Positions 26,619 to 56,600 of a DNA stretch of 64,000 bases are shown piece after piece (within the stretch, counting starts at the first letter, position 1; every line of letters starts with the position of its first letter). Source of the stretch: Chrysomallon squamiferum (taxonomy: Eukaryota; Mollusca; Gastropoda; Neomphalida; Peltospiridae); contig CM022677.1 of assembly GCA_012295275.1 (NCBI GenBank), forward strand, positions 23,663,235 to 23,727,234, given 5' to 3'. The notes under the pieces were generated by a model. It saw only the letters and a program-made list of their open reading frames with translations, was not told where the DNA came from and did not search any database. The position numbers were made by a program, and so were the translations under genes.

Positions 26619-27320
26619 GGATTGCCATGGAAATGAATAAGTATTTTGTTTCTTTACATATATTTGATATGGTAGAGGGTTCCTTATTTTGTTTCCCATC
26701 ATTTCAGCACAAATAAAAAGAAGTAACCGAGTACAGGTGAAAAATAATAATTCATGTATGAAGTTCATAACTCATCCTGGAATCGATTCATGACAGAGAT
26801 GTTAACAAATGATATATGGTTATAAAAACCATGTGTACTAAAACTGTATGTCACTGATTTTTTTTCTAAAAATTGAAAAGTGACACTTCATGTTCACTTG
26901 ATAAGGTTATCTATCAACATTGAAAATAATTTAAAAATCATTTAAAAAAAAAAAAAAAAAAAAAAAAATAGAAAATAGAAAAATAATTCAAAAATAAATT
27001 AATAAGTAGACAGATTTTGTTAAAAAAAAGGTGTGGTTTTAGTTAGATATCTGTCGCAAGTTACCTTAATAACATTCGAAAAAAAAAAATCTATATATAT
27101 ATATACATATATTATTACAATTTTAATCACTATTATATAACTAGGTTCGACATACCTTTCTCACAGCAATCCTTGTAACTAACATACTGACTTTTTCCAA
27201 CACAAGGTCTAACGTTGTCATATTTTAGACATTTCCTTTGATGTATAATCTCCTGTTGACAGTTATTTTTATCACATGGTTTAACTGTTTGAACAACCCA
27301 TGCCTTCCATCCGCAATTCA
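1352..27320 (-). CDS. Gene T1: multi-TSP1 protein gene (3' end outside window)
   Basis: This gene model joins 23 TSP1 exons on the minus strand. Transcript order is A, then D-C-B-A three times, then E, then nine class G modules. All exons have GT-AG borders and phase 1-1, so they join in one frame apart from the in-frame TGA in the last one seen (1352-1537). TSP1 modules usually act in extracellular adhesion or matrix and ligand binding. Conserved WxxW motifs (C-mannosylation sites in this family) are frequent, and CxxS/TCG (the O-fucose site) occurs in classes B, C, E and G but not in A or D. The first exon and signal peptide were not found upstream of 27320, and any membrane exon lies beyond the left edge. 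Two decayed exons (8863 and 2787) interrupt the G array. The function is unknown; by analogy with T2 and T3 it may be a type I membrane protein. The TGA means T1 could be partly pseudogenic. Confidence 0.7.
1974..2086 (+). repeat. Inverted partial copy of exon G1 and its donor intron
   Basis: On the plus strand this stretch closely matches the end of exon G1 and the first ~65 nt of the following intron, which lie on the minus strand at about 1289-1396. It contains the codons for [11 protein letters not shown] followed by a GTAACC donor. There is no start of the module, so it is a fragment, not an exon. Confidence 0.75.
2208..2396 (-). CDS. TSP1 exon G2 (T1)
   Basis: This is a 189-nt phase 1-1 exon with acceptor TTATAAG and donor GTAATA. 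It encodes VDGGWSAW, then [17 protein letters not shown] and a final CWEQQCPG, with six cysteines in TSP1 spacing. The core is S-C-G rather than T-C-G, still compatible with O-fucosylation. It is intact. Confidence 0.85.
2787..2815 (-). pseudogene. Truncated G-type TSP1 exon remnant
   Basis: Only the last codons of a G module remain (CCERNCPG-like, followed by a good GTAATA donor). The upstream part is replaced by a TG/CA microsatellite that starts at about 2813. The usual conserved post-donor intron sequence is also present. This is a decayed exon. Confidence 0.65.
2813..2882. repeat. (TG)n microsatellite
   Basis: An imperfect TG tract with interruptions directly abuts, and apparently replaced, the body of the truncated TSP1 exon at 2787. 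Confidence 0.9.
3001..3189 (-). CDS. TSP1 exon G3 (T1)
   Basis: This is a 189-nt phase 1-1 exon. It encodes [28 protein letters not shown] and CLKGHCPG. All six cysteines and the WxxW motif are present, and the donor is GTAAAT. Confidence 0.87.
3565..3753 (-). CDS. TSP1 exon G4 (T1)
   Basis: This is a 189-nt phase 1-1 exon encoding [28 protein letters not shown] and CRDKSCP. It differs from its neighbours by ending ...CCA A before the donor GTAAGA, so the junction codon becomes Ser or Asn rather than Gly. Otherwise intact. Confidence 0.86.
4368..4455. repeat. (CATA)n and (GATA)n microsatellite
   Basis: CATA repeats run into GATA and GACA repeats in the intron just 3' (in transcript sense) of exon G5. 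Similar GATA tracts sit in the same relative position after G6, G7, the G9 exon and the 8863 remnant, so the repeat was copied with the exon unit. Confidence 0.9.
4557..4745 (-). CDS. TSP1 exon G5 (T1)
   Basis: This is a 189-nt phase 1-1 exon encoding [28 protein letters not shown] and CWEMNCPG. Six cysteines are in order. Two N-x-S/T sequons lie near the core (NGT) and the fifth cysteine (NTS). Confidence 0.87.
5042..5142. repeat. (GATA)n microsatellite
   Basis: A CATA and then GATA tract of about 100 nt lies in the intron that follows G6 in the transcript, in the same relative place as the repeat after G5. Confidence 0.9.
5244..5432 (-). CDS. TSP1 exon G6 (T1)
   Basis: This is a 189-nt phase 1-1 exon encoding [28 protein letters not shown] and CWERNCPG. 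It is intact, and very close to G5 and G9 in both exon and flanking intron sequence, as expected of tandem duplicates. Confidence 0.87.
6277..6465 (-). CDS. TSP1 exon G7 (T1)
   Basis: This is a 189-nt phase 1-1 exon encoding [28 protein letters not shown] and CRGKHCPG. The WxxW motif is WASW. It is intact, with acceptor TTTGTAAG and donor GTAATA. Confidence 0.87.
6800..6988 (-). CDS. TSP1 exon G8 (T1)
   Basis: This is a 189-nt phase 1-1 exon encoding [28 protein letters not shown] and CLEKYCPG. The usual GGW is GRW here. Other key positions are intact. Confidence 0.87.
7996..8184 (-). CDS. TSP1 exon G9 (T1)
   Basis: This is a 189-nt phase 1-1 exon encoding [28 protein letters not shown] and CWERNCPG. 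It is the first functional-looking G module after E in transcript order. Confidence 0.87.
8346..8393. repeat. (ATT)n microsatellite
   Basis: A trinucleotide ATT tract of about 48 nt in an intron of T1. Translations of such tracts give long Ile, Asn or Tyr runs that are not proteins. Confidence 0.95.
8863..8932 (-). pseudogene. Decayed G-type TSP1 exon remnant
   Basis: The minus strand still reads RNTS, then a garbled LLEKS in place of CWEKxCPG, followed by a GTAACT donor. The upstream two thirds of the module are missing or unrecognisable. The conserved intron sequence after G donors is also present, so this was once a tenth or later G exon. Confidence 0.6.
9196..9372 (-). CDS. TSP1 exon E (T1)
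   Basis: This is a 177-nt phase 1-1 exon encoding [19 protein letters not shown], the [11 protein letters not shown] segment and CTGHRSK with a final PCKIG. It groups with the exons at 36482 and 62049 (shared ECN/VCN-RP-P and NCTG). Like them it follows the last A module of its gene, so E marks the end of the cassette array. Confidence 0.85.
9373..11888. other. Long intron between A1 and E, no exon seen
   Basis: Mostly unique-looking non-coding DNA of slightly higher GC than the neighbouring introns. A ~30-nt phrase beginning GGTGCTTTGTTGTATCATGA occurs twice (about 10067 and 10271), which hints at an old repeat element. No module or splice-bounded reading frame was found. Confidence 0.5.
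11889..12560 (+). mobile_element. pogo/Tigger-like DNA transposon, internally deleted
   Basis: The right end is an inverted CAGTGGTACCTTGACTTACG-type terminus and the left end starts CAGTAGTTGTGAGCC after a TA, typical of Tigger-like pogo elements. Inside, about 12060-12270 encodes a piece resembling the N-terminal CENP-B/pogo helix-turn-helix ([20 protein letters not shown], then STICTM). The catalytic DDE domain is absent, so the element is non-autonomous and inactive. It lies in the T1 intron between A1 and E. Confidence 0.75.
12810..12853. repeat. (AAT)n microsatellite
   Basis: A simple trinucleotide tract in the intron just 3' of exon A1. Confidence 0.95.
12926..13099 (-). CDS. TSP1 exon A1 (T1)
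   Basis: This is a 174-nt phase 1-1 exon with donor GTATGT. It encodes [20 protein letters not shown], the LCANPAPS segment, CPGKS and a final TRTCCEKG. It keeps the class A features: aromatic WxxWF start, no CxxTCG core, and a vicinal CC end. It is the last A before E in T1. Confidence 0.86.
13962..14171 (-). CDS. TSP1 exon B1 (T1)
   Basis: This is a 210-nt phase 1-1 exon encoding [22 protein letters not shown], the [12 protein letters not shown] segment and a final CFRTAECIG. It has the class B N-terminal extension (ENGFG-type) before the DGGW motif, making it about 10 residues longer than the other classes. Confidence 0.86.
14311..14415. repeat. (AAT)n and (ATT)n microsatellites
   Basis: An AAT tract (about 14311-14345) and an ATT tract (about 14380-14415) lie back to back in the C1-B1 intron, giving a potential imperfect foldback. 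Confidence 0.9.
14657..14715. repeat. (AAT)n microsatellite
   Basis: Trinucleotide tract immediately 3' of the C1 donor. AAT/GAAGA tracts sit in the same place after C2 and C3, so they were duplicated with the cassette. Confidence 0.95.
14747..14932 (-). CDS. TSP1 exon C1 (T1)
   Basis: This is a 186-nt phase 1-1 exon encoding [19 protein letters not shown], the [17 protein letters not shown] segment and a final CRRPQCS. The class C GGW is GFW here. The donor is GTAAGA. Confidence 0.85.
15717..15890 (-). CDS. Divergent TSP1 exon D1 (T1)
   Basis: This is a 174-nt phase 1-1 exon encoding [24 protein letters not shown], the [12 protein letters not shown] segment and a final CKRGACKSG. Class D lacks the GG before W and the TCG core but keeps WxxW and six cysteines. 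It could be missed by a standard TSP1 profile. Confidence 0.83.
15946..15974. repeat. (CA)n microsatellite
   Basis: A short CA tract just upstream (transcript sense) of the D1 acceptor. Confidence 0.9.
16477..16647 (-). CDS. TSP1 exon A2 (T1)
   Basis: This is a 171-nt phase 1-1 exon encoding [22 protein letters not shown], the LCTNPAPS segment, CTGAF and a final RDCCEKR. It ends in C before the GTATGT donor rather than G, so the junction codon is CAT (His). Confidence 0.86.
17141..17942. mobile_element. MITE-like element with 25-bp inverted termini, TA target site
   Basis: The ends CCGTATATACTTGTGTATAA and (inverted) CCATATATACTTGTGTACAA match at about 22 of 25 positions and are flanked by TA on both sides. 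No transposase remains in the 802 bp. TA duplication is compatible with the Tc1/mariner group but other families also use TA. A related copy is at 46458-47274. Confidence 0.75.
18799..19008 (-). CDS. TSP1 exon B2 (T1)
   Basis: This is a 210-nt phase 1-1 exon encoding [24 protein letters not shown], the [12 protein letters not shown] segment and a final CFQVKECTG. It is class B with DGEW in place of DGGW. Confidence 0.86.
19884..20069 (-). CDS. TSP1 exon C2 (T1)
   Basis: This is a 186-nt phase 1-1 exon encoding [19 protein letters not shown], the [17 protein letters not shown] segment and a final CKPAECS. It shares its acceptor context and downstream AAT/GAAGA intron sequence with C1. Confidence 0.86.
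20700..20824 (-). pseudogene. Decayed class C TSP1 exon in the D2-C2 intron
   Basis: The stretch aligns with the 5' two thirds of C exons at nucleotide level: the GAGAATGCAAT (ECN) stretch, TATGGATATGG, GGGAAA and an AAG acceptor followed by GTCA are still visible on the minus strand. The reading frame is broken and the TCG core codons are lost. No donor is present. It is a relic of an extra C exon. Confidence 0.55.
21838..22014 (-). CDS. Divergent TSP1 exon D2 (T1)
   Basis: This is a 177-nt phase 1-1 exon that includes [19 protein letters not shown], the [11 protein letters not shown] segment and a final CRGDSCKSG. It conforms to class D. Confidence 0.84.
22297..22467 (-). CDS. TSP1 exon A3 (T1)
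   Basis: This is a 171-nt phase 1-1 exon encoding [22 protein letters not shown], the LCTKPAPS segment, CPGPD and a final RDCCVRR. It conforms to class A. Confidence 0.86.
23392..23601 (-). CDS. TSP1 exon B3 (T1)
   Basis: This is a 210-nt phase 1-1 exon encoding [24 protein letters not shown], the [11 protein letters not shown] segment and a final CFVLKECIG. The N-terminal extension departs from the usual ENGYG but has the same length. Confidence 0.85.
24085..24273 (-). CDS. TSP1 exon C3 (T1)
   Basis: This is a 189-nt phase 1-1 exon encoding [19 protein letters not shown], the [17 protein letters not shown] segment and a final CTVKTKCG. It conforms to class C. Confidence 0.86.
24330..24520. 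repeat. Two (GA)n tracts separated by a duplicated 37-nt sequence
   Basis: GA tracts at about 24330-24384 and 24425-24480 are each followed by the same unit (TTTTCTGTAATTGTGCAACA...). This looks like a short tandem duplication of tract plus flank in the D3-C3 intron. A related phrase occurs beside the GA tract at 33697. Confidence 0.9.
26019..26094. repeat. (ATT)n microsatellite
   Basis: A perfect-looking tract of about 76 nt ends a few nucleotides from the D3 donor. Confidence 0.95.
26107..26283 (-). CDS. Divergent TSP1 exon D3 (T1)
   Basis: This is a 177-nt phase 1-1 exon that includes [19 protein letters not shown], the [11 protein letters not shown] segment and a final CAEDSCKIG. Class D, with an extra cysteine near the start (PCNRA). 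Confidence 0.83.
   Translation of the reverse strand, partial: TLATERYGKNGVKITMVYAYLSAKGISITAGNVVVKIDIVMVNFLNFDSKDVQKIPVK
27156..27320 (-). CDS. TSP1 exon A4, most 5' exon found in T1
   Basis: This is a 165-nt phase 1-1 exon encoding [23 protein letters not shown], a shortened [13 protein letters not shown] segment and a final KDCCEKG. It is a variant A: GGW is CGW and the usual NPAPS is lost. I find no B, C, D or signal-peptide exon upstream, so the 5' end of T1 is unresolved. Confidence 0.8.
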
Positions 27321-28937
27321 CTGAAATAAAAAGCTTCAGTTACTCAGCTGGAATAAAATTTGTGTATCTTCTAAGTACATTCTAAATTTAAAATAATTTT
27401 ACAAATCCTTTTATAGCGATGATTTTGCCTCTATCCAATAAATGCTCCAAAAAAGGTGGAAAAAAAAAAAAAAAATTGAATAAAAATAATAATCATGTTC
27501 TTTTGAATTTTAATTTTTGATACAAGCAAGACTTACTATAGATATTTCTTGTTTATAAACCTGATAACATTTATTTAGCTATGAGTTCATTTCGGGTGTA
27601 GCTGAAAACACAGTTCTGTGACGTAAAATGAGTACATACTAATTAAATTTTTAATTTTATGTTTCCAAATATAAAACATTGACACTGATTTATATATTTT
27701 GAGCCTGGATAAACCGTTGTAGATTGCTTGAAACATGTCTAACTAATTCTGTGACTTTAAAACCTCAATGATACTACCTAGTATTATTATGTTTCATCCT
27801 TTGATTAATATAACTAGTTAGTCAAACTGTAATCAACAGAAATGATTAAAATTAGGTTAGATCACTGCTTATTTATCCAAGATTATGGAAATGCTGACAT
27901 GATTGCATTTATAGATAACTTAGTATAATTATGTAATCGACACAGTCAATTTGGTTGAATTTATTGCTGAAATTTCTTTCTCTTGTGCCACATGTGTTGT
28001 TCACAGGGATCTCTAAAGTCTGCCCCCTTTTTTCACAGAGATTCCAGTTAAAAAATATGCGGATTTCTTTCTTATGTCATTAGGCTAATGTCACACATTG
28101 CTGAAATTATCTACACAGGAAAAACAATTTAAGAAATTTGCAATAACCTTTCAACCGTTAATTTTATTTTTGTCCTATATTTCTCATAGACATCTTTGTC
28201 CGTCTTCTTCTATGCTGTTTAATTCTTTCAATTTCTGGACAATATATCTTTTTCAAATGAAAAATTGTAGAAAAGCAGAAACTGATATCTGATTTGTTAC
28301 TTCTGTTTTGGATATCATATGGCGTCAAATAATTTGCTTTATAGTGTATGTAAGCTACTGTTCCATGCTAAATGTATGTATTTTTGTTGTTGTTGTTGTT
28401 TTTCAGCTGCTTTATTAAGTATTTCTCTTTTGTCATATGAGTGTATGGACATACAGACGAATTACAACCAGGGCCACATTAATCTAGTAACCCAAATTAC
28501 ATGAACTGCAGACCCTGCATTGAATGGTTGCAAGCCGTCTTTTCTCTACATGTCTGAGGCAGTGCATGATACGAACTCATTACTGATATTAATAATAAAA
28601 AATAATAAATAAATAAATAAATAAATGCGTTATTTTTCTATGCTAGTAATTAATTTAGGTTTTACATTTATCTTAGGTCCCTTTATAACATATGCTACAA
28701 GTTTCACACTAATTTAATTCAACCCTGGCTAATCAGTTAACTGAACTGCTTGTACAAGCAGGATTGTTATCTTTTAATGTTGATCAAATAATACAAACCA
28801 TATAAAATCATAAATTCCTGGATTACAATTAACACAGTAACTGACTTCATATCGATTTTCTATATCTGTGGAAAAAAACAAAATATAATAATAAAAATAT
28901 AAAATAAAGAAATCATTTAGAAATAATATTAATGTAT

Positions 28938-28972
<35 letters not shown>

Positions 28973-29059
28973 TTATATATCATCATCATAATCATTATTG
29001 TCATTATTATTCTTACAAAAATGTTGTCATTAATGAATAGATTATTAGATTATTTAAAA

Positions 29060-29110
<51 letters not shown>

Positions 29111-29289
29111 AATTAAAATTTATTTCCGTGGTGGTTCCGCCGGACAGCACGGTGAACATCCTAATAAACAAATTAATGTTTTAATCGTTTAAAGCAACCA
29201 ACTTATTTACTTGATAGCAATTAGTTCGTAGCGGTCAGATCATTGGTCTGTAGACTTGTACTTATTCGATTCAAATAAACTCATTTATT

Positions 29290-29430
29290 CATTTTGTATG
29301 ATGCTGGCTCCGGCGTTTTACAAAAAACACAATTTCAAGTGTCGTCTGCAGTCAGTGGAAGAATGATAAGGCTTAAAATGCGGTCCATTTTTTCAACGTT
29401 GGATAATAATTCAAAAATTCCTAGTTACCA

Positions 29431-29488
<58 letters not shown>

Positions 29489-30172
29489 AATAATAAATAA
29501 ATAAATAAAATTATATAATAACAATAACAAAACAAAAGATAATAATAACAGTAATATAATGCTTATGAGTGAATATATAGTTTTTTAATCATTAATGTTT
29601 CATGTTTTACCAAAACTTATAATTTCATTTAATAGTCCCATTTTAGATAATACCACTAAAGCGCAGCTAACTCCACTTCTGAACCAATTGTAAACAAATA
29701 AAATAATAATGAATAAGCGGGAAAATAATAAATAAACAAACTAGTAAATATGTCAATCATTTAATTAAAAAAACAACCAAATATATATTAAAAACAAAAC
29801 AAAAACACAATAAAAATAGAAACAGGTATTCGTAGATTAAAATGATTAAGAATAAGAGTGCGGTCACATCGCTGCTAGCATACATTAATCTACTAATTTG
29901 TTTACAATAATTACTTTTCTGCTGGATAAACGTTGTAAGCCATTTCTCAGTTTGCAGCGTAATTATGTATAATTAGTAAATATCATTTCTTTTTTTCATT
30001 ATTATTATTTTATTTTATTCTTTAATTATTAACTTCATTTTTTTTCTTTTTTTTTTTTTAATTTTTTTATTTAGTTAGTTTATTTTTCAAAATAAAAAGG
30101 TAAACAGGCCATTTCAAAATAAAAAGGCCTGTCACAGAATTACAATTCTATAATCGTTACATTTGTTTTATT

Positions 30173-30227
<55 letters not shown>

Positions 30228-32290
30228 AAAGAATGAAAGAAACATTTTTCTCCAAATGACATAATAGTAAAAGTGGTTTGTCTCTTTCTGTTTTTGTTTG
30301 CCTTCATTTCAGTTTCGCGAGTTACTTGATAACATGCACTGCCAAGTAATTTTCTGCTTGGGAAATACAAGGTTCAGTCTTAACTATTATTTAAATCTTT
30401 TTATCCACATTTCAGTGATAGAAAATTTGAAGTTTTCAGTCAGATATTTTCACAGTTATAACTCGAGTTGAATTGTGCTGTTTGCTTATAATTAAAGGAT
30501 TTCTAAGCAAGACTGTCTCTGGCAAAGCTTATTTCATATGTGTATTGCAAATATGTATTCTGAATTTTCTCCCTTTTTTCTTTCTTTTGGCTCTGCAAAA
30601 AAAACATTTATAATGTGTGGGACCAAAGATGGTAGGTCATTAACATGGAAAAAACATTAAAGCTTTGAAAATTTGTAAATCTCTCTTCACTTATATCTAG
30701 AAAAAATCTAGATGATGAAATACATTTAGAAGGTTAGAAATATTAATTTTAGACTTTTTCTTTTAACAAGTTGAAGATTTCTTAAGCATCAAGATACAAT
30801 CATAGTTCTAATAAAGGTTACAAAATAACAAATGTGAGCTGCTGGTGCCCTTTACTCCTGAGAGCATGGCTGAAACACATTAAGGAATAAGGAAATTTGT
30901 ATTTAGTGAACTATGTTATTACATTTTGAGAAACAAGCTTAAATTTTCTCACTGAAAGTTTCAAGTTAGACAATCATGTATGTTATTAGTTTATCACACA
31001 GATACCAGCCTGCAAATACATGGATAATATTCAGTTTAACTTGCACATAACTGAAGTTTGATGTCAAGTGAGATCTATGTGGAATTTGCTATCATGCCAT
31101 GTGTTGGTTTCAGATAGAGGATGAACCTCAGCAGTCCTGTTTCTGCTAGTCCGGCAGCTTTGATAGCTGAGGATGATGATTCGAATCAAGCAACACAAGA
31201 AGTCAATTAAAACTGAAAAACACTTTGGTGATGACATGCTAAAATATTTCATGACAATTAAACAGTAGGAGGAACACACTGATAATTCCAATGCCTGGAT
31301 TCAAAGGTGTCAGTCCATATTGTGTGTGTGGTAAAAATAAATTTTAGCTTATGTGGACGTATTAGCATATTTAGTGGCCAGTGAAAATTTATCCCCACAG
31401 CAAATATATAATGCAAGTGAAACTGCAGTTTTTGGGGGGTTTTTTAATTTTGTTTTGCTGCTGTTGTTTTTTGAGAGCATGCCTTGTAAGTTCCTAACCA
31501 TAGATTCTGAGCCACTGGTTTGGTACCTGTCGGGTCCCAAGTTTGCCAAATTAGTGAGTTCAATCTGTACCTTAAACAAAACTAATATTACTAATGTTGT
31601 TTTCACTTTTCATACCCATAAGCATGCATGCATACTTTCACAAATTACCCCCACACTCCCATGCCAGGTGTGCACACACAATCACTAAATACGTGTTGAC
31701 TCACTAACCCACCCAAATGAATAACTGGATGGGGCCCTACCTTCAAATCTGTATCACATTAGCAAGATATTTCCTTCTCTTCTGCGAAATACACTGTATG
31801 ATGCCTCCATAACTTCTGTTCCATGTATCAGATATTTTATCATTATTTCTCTTGTATTCTCACAATGAACCAATAAATGAATAGAACATATTGATCAAGT
31901 TATGTTAAAGTACAAAAGATCAGTTGATTCAGACATTATCTGACCAGTGATGCTACAAAAGAATGGATTTGTAACATCAAGACTAGACTATTGCAATGGA
32001 TTACAATGTGATTTTAGTGACCACAGATGGGCCGCAATAACTGGTGTGATTCATGTAACTGGGAGTGAGTCCATGCATCACACTCAACAGTACAGCATAT
32101 CTGCCACATTTTGAAAACACATAAACATTTTCTATTTAATGGACTTTTATTGACTTTGTAATATTTTTCTGAAATTGATAGAATAGTTAATCACTTACAT
32201 TTGACATGTTGGGTTTTTACTGACATCTTTGAAATATTTGAAAGACAAATGAGAACCGTATCTCCTGTGTGTCAAATGAATGGCAAACTC
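29290..32290. repeat. Intergenic segment duplicated at 54840-56920
   Basis: Matching blocks in the same order and orientation include 29320-29420 with 54880-54985, 29640-29720 with 55080-55160, 29930-29990 with 55165-55215, 31570-31630 with about 55740-55800, 31960-32010 with about 56450-56510 and 32110-32160 with about 56770-56825. Similarity is patchy, as in an old duplication. Confidence 0.65.
31960..32070 (+). mobile_element. Possible relic of a LINE reverse transcriptase
   Basis: The plus strand reads FVTSRLDYCNGL, which resembles the SRLDYCNxLL motif near the end of many LINE reverse transcriptases. The surrounding frame is broken. A more decayed version (LRLDICSGLH) appears at about 56480, inside the duplicated block, so the insertion predates that duplication. 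Confidence 0.45.
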
Positions 32291-32795
32291 CTTTCCATAC
32301 CTACAACATCTTGAACAGTCACTCTGTGGTGCATTTCAAAGACATGGAAGAAAAGAAGCCAAATAGGACATTCCAGAAACATTTAAATATGGCTATTGAA
32401 GATTACCCTTTTAAATACAACTCAAAGTATTGTTGTTGATGATGATGATAAATACATAAACAAACAAACATATAAATAAATAAATAAATAAATAAATAAA
32501 GAATAAAACAGAATTCAATCGTCCCTCAATTAATTTGCTTATCTCCTTTTTCTTTCTCTCTGTCTTGTTTTACTTTTTATTTTTATAGTAAATATTCAGT
32601 TAATATAACAATAATAATAATCATAATAATAAATAACTAAATAAATAAATATATCAAAAATCAATTCAATTAAAATTTAAAATATAGAATGTAAATTGAG
32701 AAGAATATATTTAATACAAAGATCACTAGTAATTCTAATTAGGAATGCAGAATTCTTACTCTGATGGATATAACAGGTACATGTATAAAATCTTT

Positions 32796-32801
32796 TTTAT
32801 T
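32796..32801 (-). promoter_or_regulatory. Candidate poly(A) signal of T2
   Basis: AATAAA on the minus strand, about 80 nt after the T2 stop codon. Position and sequence fit a polyadenylation signal. Confidence 0.55.
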
Positions 32802-32879
32802 GTTTACAAAACTGTTTAATGATGTTACTCCATAAGAAAACTAAATAAACTGATAAACTAGAAACATATTGATGTTTCC

Positions 32880-53542
<20,663 letters not shown>

Positions 53543-53607
53543 CTGGAATAGAAATAATGATGATTATGATGATTATGATGATAATGATGATAACGATGAT
53601 GATGGTG

Positions 53608-53658
<51 letters not shown>

Positions 53659-56600
53659 CAGTATTGAATTTGAGTACAGAAATGTAAGTGAAGAAGATGA
53701 TAGATTTGTAACTAAAGAAGATGATAAATATTCAACAGAAGATTATGGTAAGTGGTTATAAGTGTCTGGGTCAGTGTAGTATTTAAATTTGGCCTGCATT
53801 ATGTAAAGGTTAGAGGCACCTTGTTAAAAATAAAATTGTGTCTTATCTGTCAAAATGTTTATTCTGAATTTCATTTTATCTTCATTCTGGGTTTTTTAGG
53901 CCTGAGTTTTAGCTGCTTTAGCTTATGCTTAAATTTTGTGTGAATATTTTTTTTATTACATTGAGACAGTGAAAATGTACAAACCTGGGACTAGCAGGTA
54001 TCTGAAGAATAGTAAGAAATATCGAATGTGTTCCATTATCTGTTATCACTGTTTATCTGAATTTATAAATGATATATGCAAAATAAGTAAGTAAGTAAGT
54101 AAATGAAATGTAAATAGTAAAACATATCAAGCATAATTATACACATTATTATTATAATAATGTATCTCATGTGGATTTATCTGTAGAAATAAATAAATAA
54201 ATAATAATAAATAATAATAATAATAATAATATACAAATATATCTACATATGTTGTTGTTGTTGTTAACTTTTTAATCATTAATAAGTGCAGCATTGTTGT
54301 ATATTATTTTCTGATTAAGCTATGGCTTTTCAGATGAATGAAGAGGTAGAGGAAGCAAGACAGTAAAGAAAAACTTAAATATCAAAAAATAATAAGCATT
54401 ACCTATTTTGATGAATAATGTGTCAAGCTCAGAATTGAATAGTGAATTGTTGTTTTTTTTCTATTTTCTAACTGGTTTCATTGTATTATTTTTGTTATAG
54501 TATTTATTTATTTAATCTCAATTCGTTTAATATCAATTAAAAATTTATATGTGTGGTTGTGTGTGTGTTCATATTATTTTTTTTCAAATTATTATTATGT
54601 GTTGTTGTTGTTGTTTGTATTGTTTGTTTATTTTTAATTTATTTATTTAACTTTTTTATTTTTATTATTATATTTGTTTGTTTGTTTTTTAGTCCCCCAC
54701 ATAGAACAGTGGTGTAAAGAGTGTGTACTAAACAAGTTAATGACTGAAGCATTAAAAGCAATCCGAAATATTTACCTGCTAGCAATTATTTCAAAACTAT
54801 TAATACACTGTCCTGTAGAGGTGTATGTAATCAGTTCTAACAAATGTATCACTTTGTATCATGTTGACTCAAAAGTTGTACAAAAACCAATTTTAAATGT
54901 CGTCTGCTGTCACTGGGTGAATGATAAGGTACAAAACGCGGTTTGAATATTTCAAAGCAGGAATAATATTTTATAAATTCTTAGTAATAATTAATGTTCG
55001 GGATTGAATATTTTCTTTTTTTGTCATTACTATACTGTGTTTTTATTAATTGTTGTTTGTTACTAATACTGGTTATTTTATTTAGGTATCATATTTTAGC
55101 TGATGGCACCTAAGCGTAGATAACTCCACTTTTTGAAGCAATTGTAAACAAAAACATATTGCTTTATTAATGAGTAAATATTTTAAACCATTTCTCAATT
55201 TGCAGTGTTATTTTTTTTTTATTATCATTTATTTTTTTTTTTTTTTTTTTTTTTTTTGTTATCCTACCGTCTCCTTTATATGATTTCGATTTCAGTCCTC
55301 ACAAAATCCACATCTAATTCTATTATAAGGTTTCGCGACATCAAGCAATGCCAACAGAATATAAATGCCCCAAAGGAATACACTGGAAGCTGAGAAATAT
55401 TCCTTACATTGCCTAGTTTTGCTTTAAAGATTAGGCCTGGCTTACATATCAGATAATGTTGTTACGTCATTATTTGCGACAATTTTACAATAATGTAGCT
55501 CCTAGAAACTTTCGATCAGTTATGTGCTGCAGGAATGAGAAAACAATAAGAAAACTGTAGGCTGTAAATAAAAGATGTCAAAGTAGAAAAAACAGTGTAT
55601 AATATTAGTTCATAATGCGTAAACTGACATGAAACAACAATGGAAAATATTAACTGTAAGATATTTATAATATAATTCCTATTTCATATAAATTTCATAT
55701 GAAATTTTGACGTGTTGATTTATTTCATGAAATGTAATTCTCTAAACAAAACTACTAATATTACTACTGGGTTGTTTTCACTTTTGGACACTTAAGCATT
55801 CATGACTTTCCTCTCAAATTGGCCGTATAATCATCATTAGGCTCCCCTTAATATGTGCATCGGATACACATTAGCTTGTACACCAGTTACTACTGTTAAG
55901 GTAAAAACTTTAACTAAAAATGTTTTAATATTATTGAGAATTAAACATCCAATTATATACAATTTGTATCTCCTGTGCCACAAACTGTTATTCCTAGAAC
56001 ACCATGTTTTCATGAACTCTTTTCCACTGATTCAGAAATGCACGTTTATTCCTGTTTATGTTACTGCTTACAAAAATAGGTAGTACGAACATTTCATACT
56101 TCCTCAGATGTGAGGTGCCGGTTAACGCTGAGGAAACACTAGTCATGTTAGTTCAGTGTGTTCTGATAATGATTCCTTAGATAAGATGGCTTTTCTAAGA
56201 TTACCATATATAATTGTATTATAATTATAGAGGGACGTCCCGTTTTGAAATCTAAGATAATATTACCATATTTTCTTTTCATCTGTGACTCCAGGTGAAG
56301 TACGGTGGATGATGTCTCCTTAATGACTGTACCATGGATCAGTTATGTTTAATTTTACTGTGACCATGGAACAACACGTAAACACTACAGGTCGATCATG
56401 TTAAGTATACGAAAATTCGAAGGAATCCAGAAGTACCTGATCAAAAATACCCACAAAAATGTCGGTGAAGGGAATTTGTGACCTGAGACTAGATATCTGC
56501 AGTGGATTACATCTTCCTCGACAAACCAAAACGGGTCACAGTTACAACATCTCGAACTACACAATGGCTCCTACTAAACTTTGTCATACATTTATGGACT

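Larger units (their letters stand above)
27321..32795. other. Intergenic or 5' region between T1 and T2
   Basis: No further exon could be supported. ATT tracts lie at 29059-29109, 29431-29482 and 30181-30222, and TTTA tracts near 28930-28973. Several blocks between 29290 and 32290 match blocks at 54840-56920 in the same order. The promoter and first exon of T1 probably lie here, but none is visible by eye. Confidence 0.5.

Noticed and set aside
28000-28040. A VNNTCGT reading on the minus strand suggesting a TSP1 core
   Set aside because: No WxxW, no other cysteines and no splice sites in register.
28799-28865. Possible exon with a fine acceptor (TTTTTTTCCACAG) encoding ENRYEVSYCVNCNPG
   Set aside because: With the nearest GT donor the length would shift the frame into A4, and no relative exists in the other genes. 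Kept only as a possibility.
29215-29275. tRNA-like or SINE-like A and B box arrangement
   Set aside because: Only a loose resemblance to a B box (TTCGATTCAAA); no cloverleaf could be drawn.
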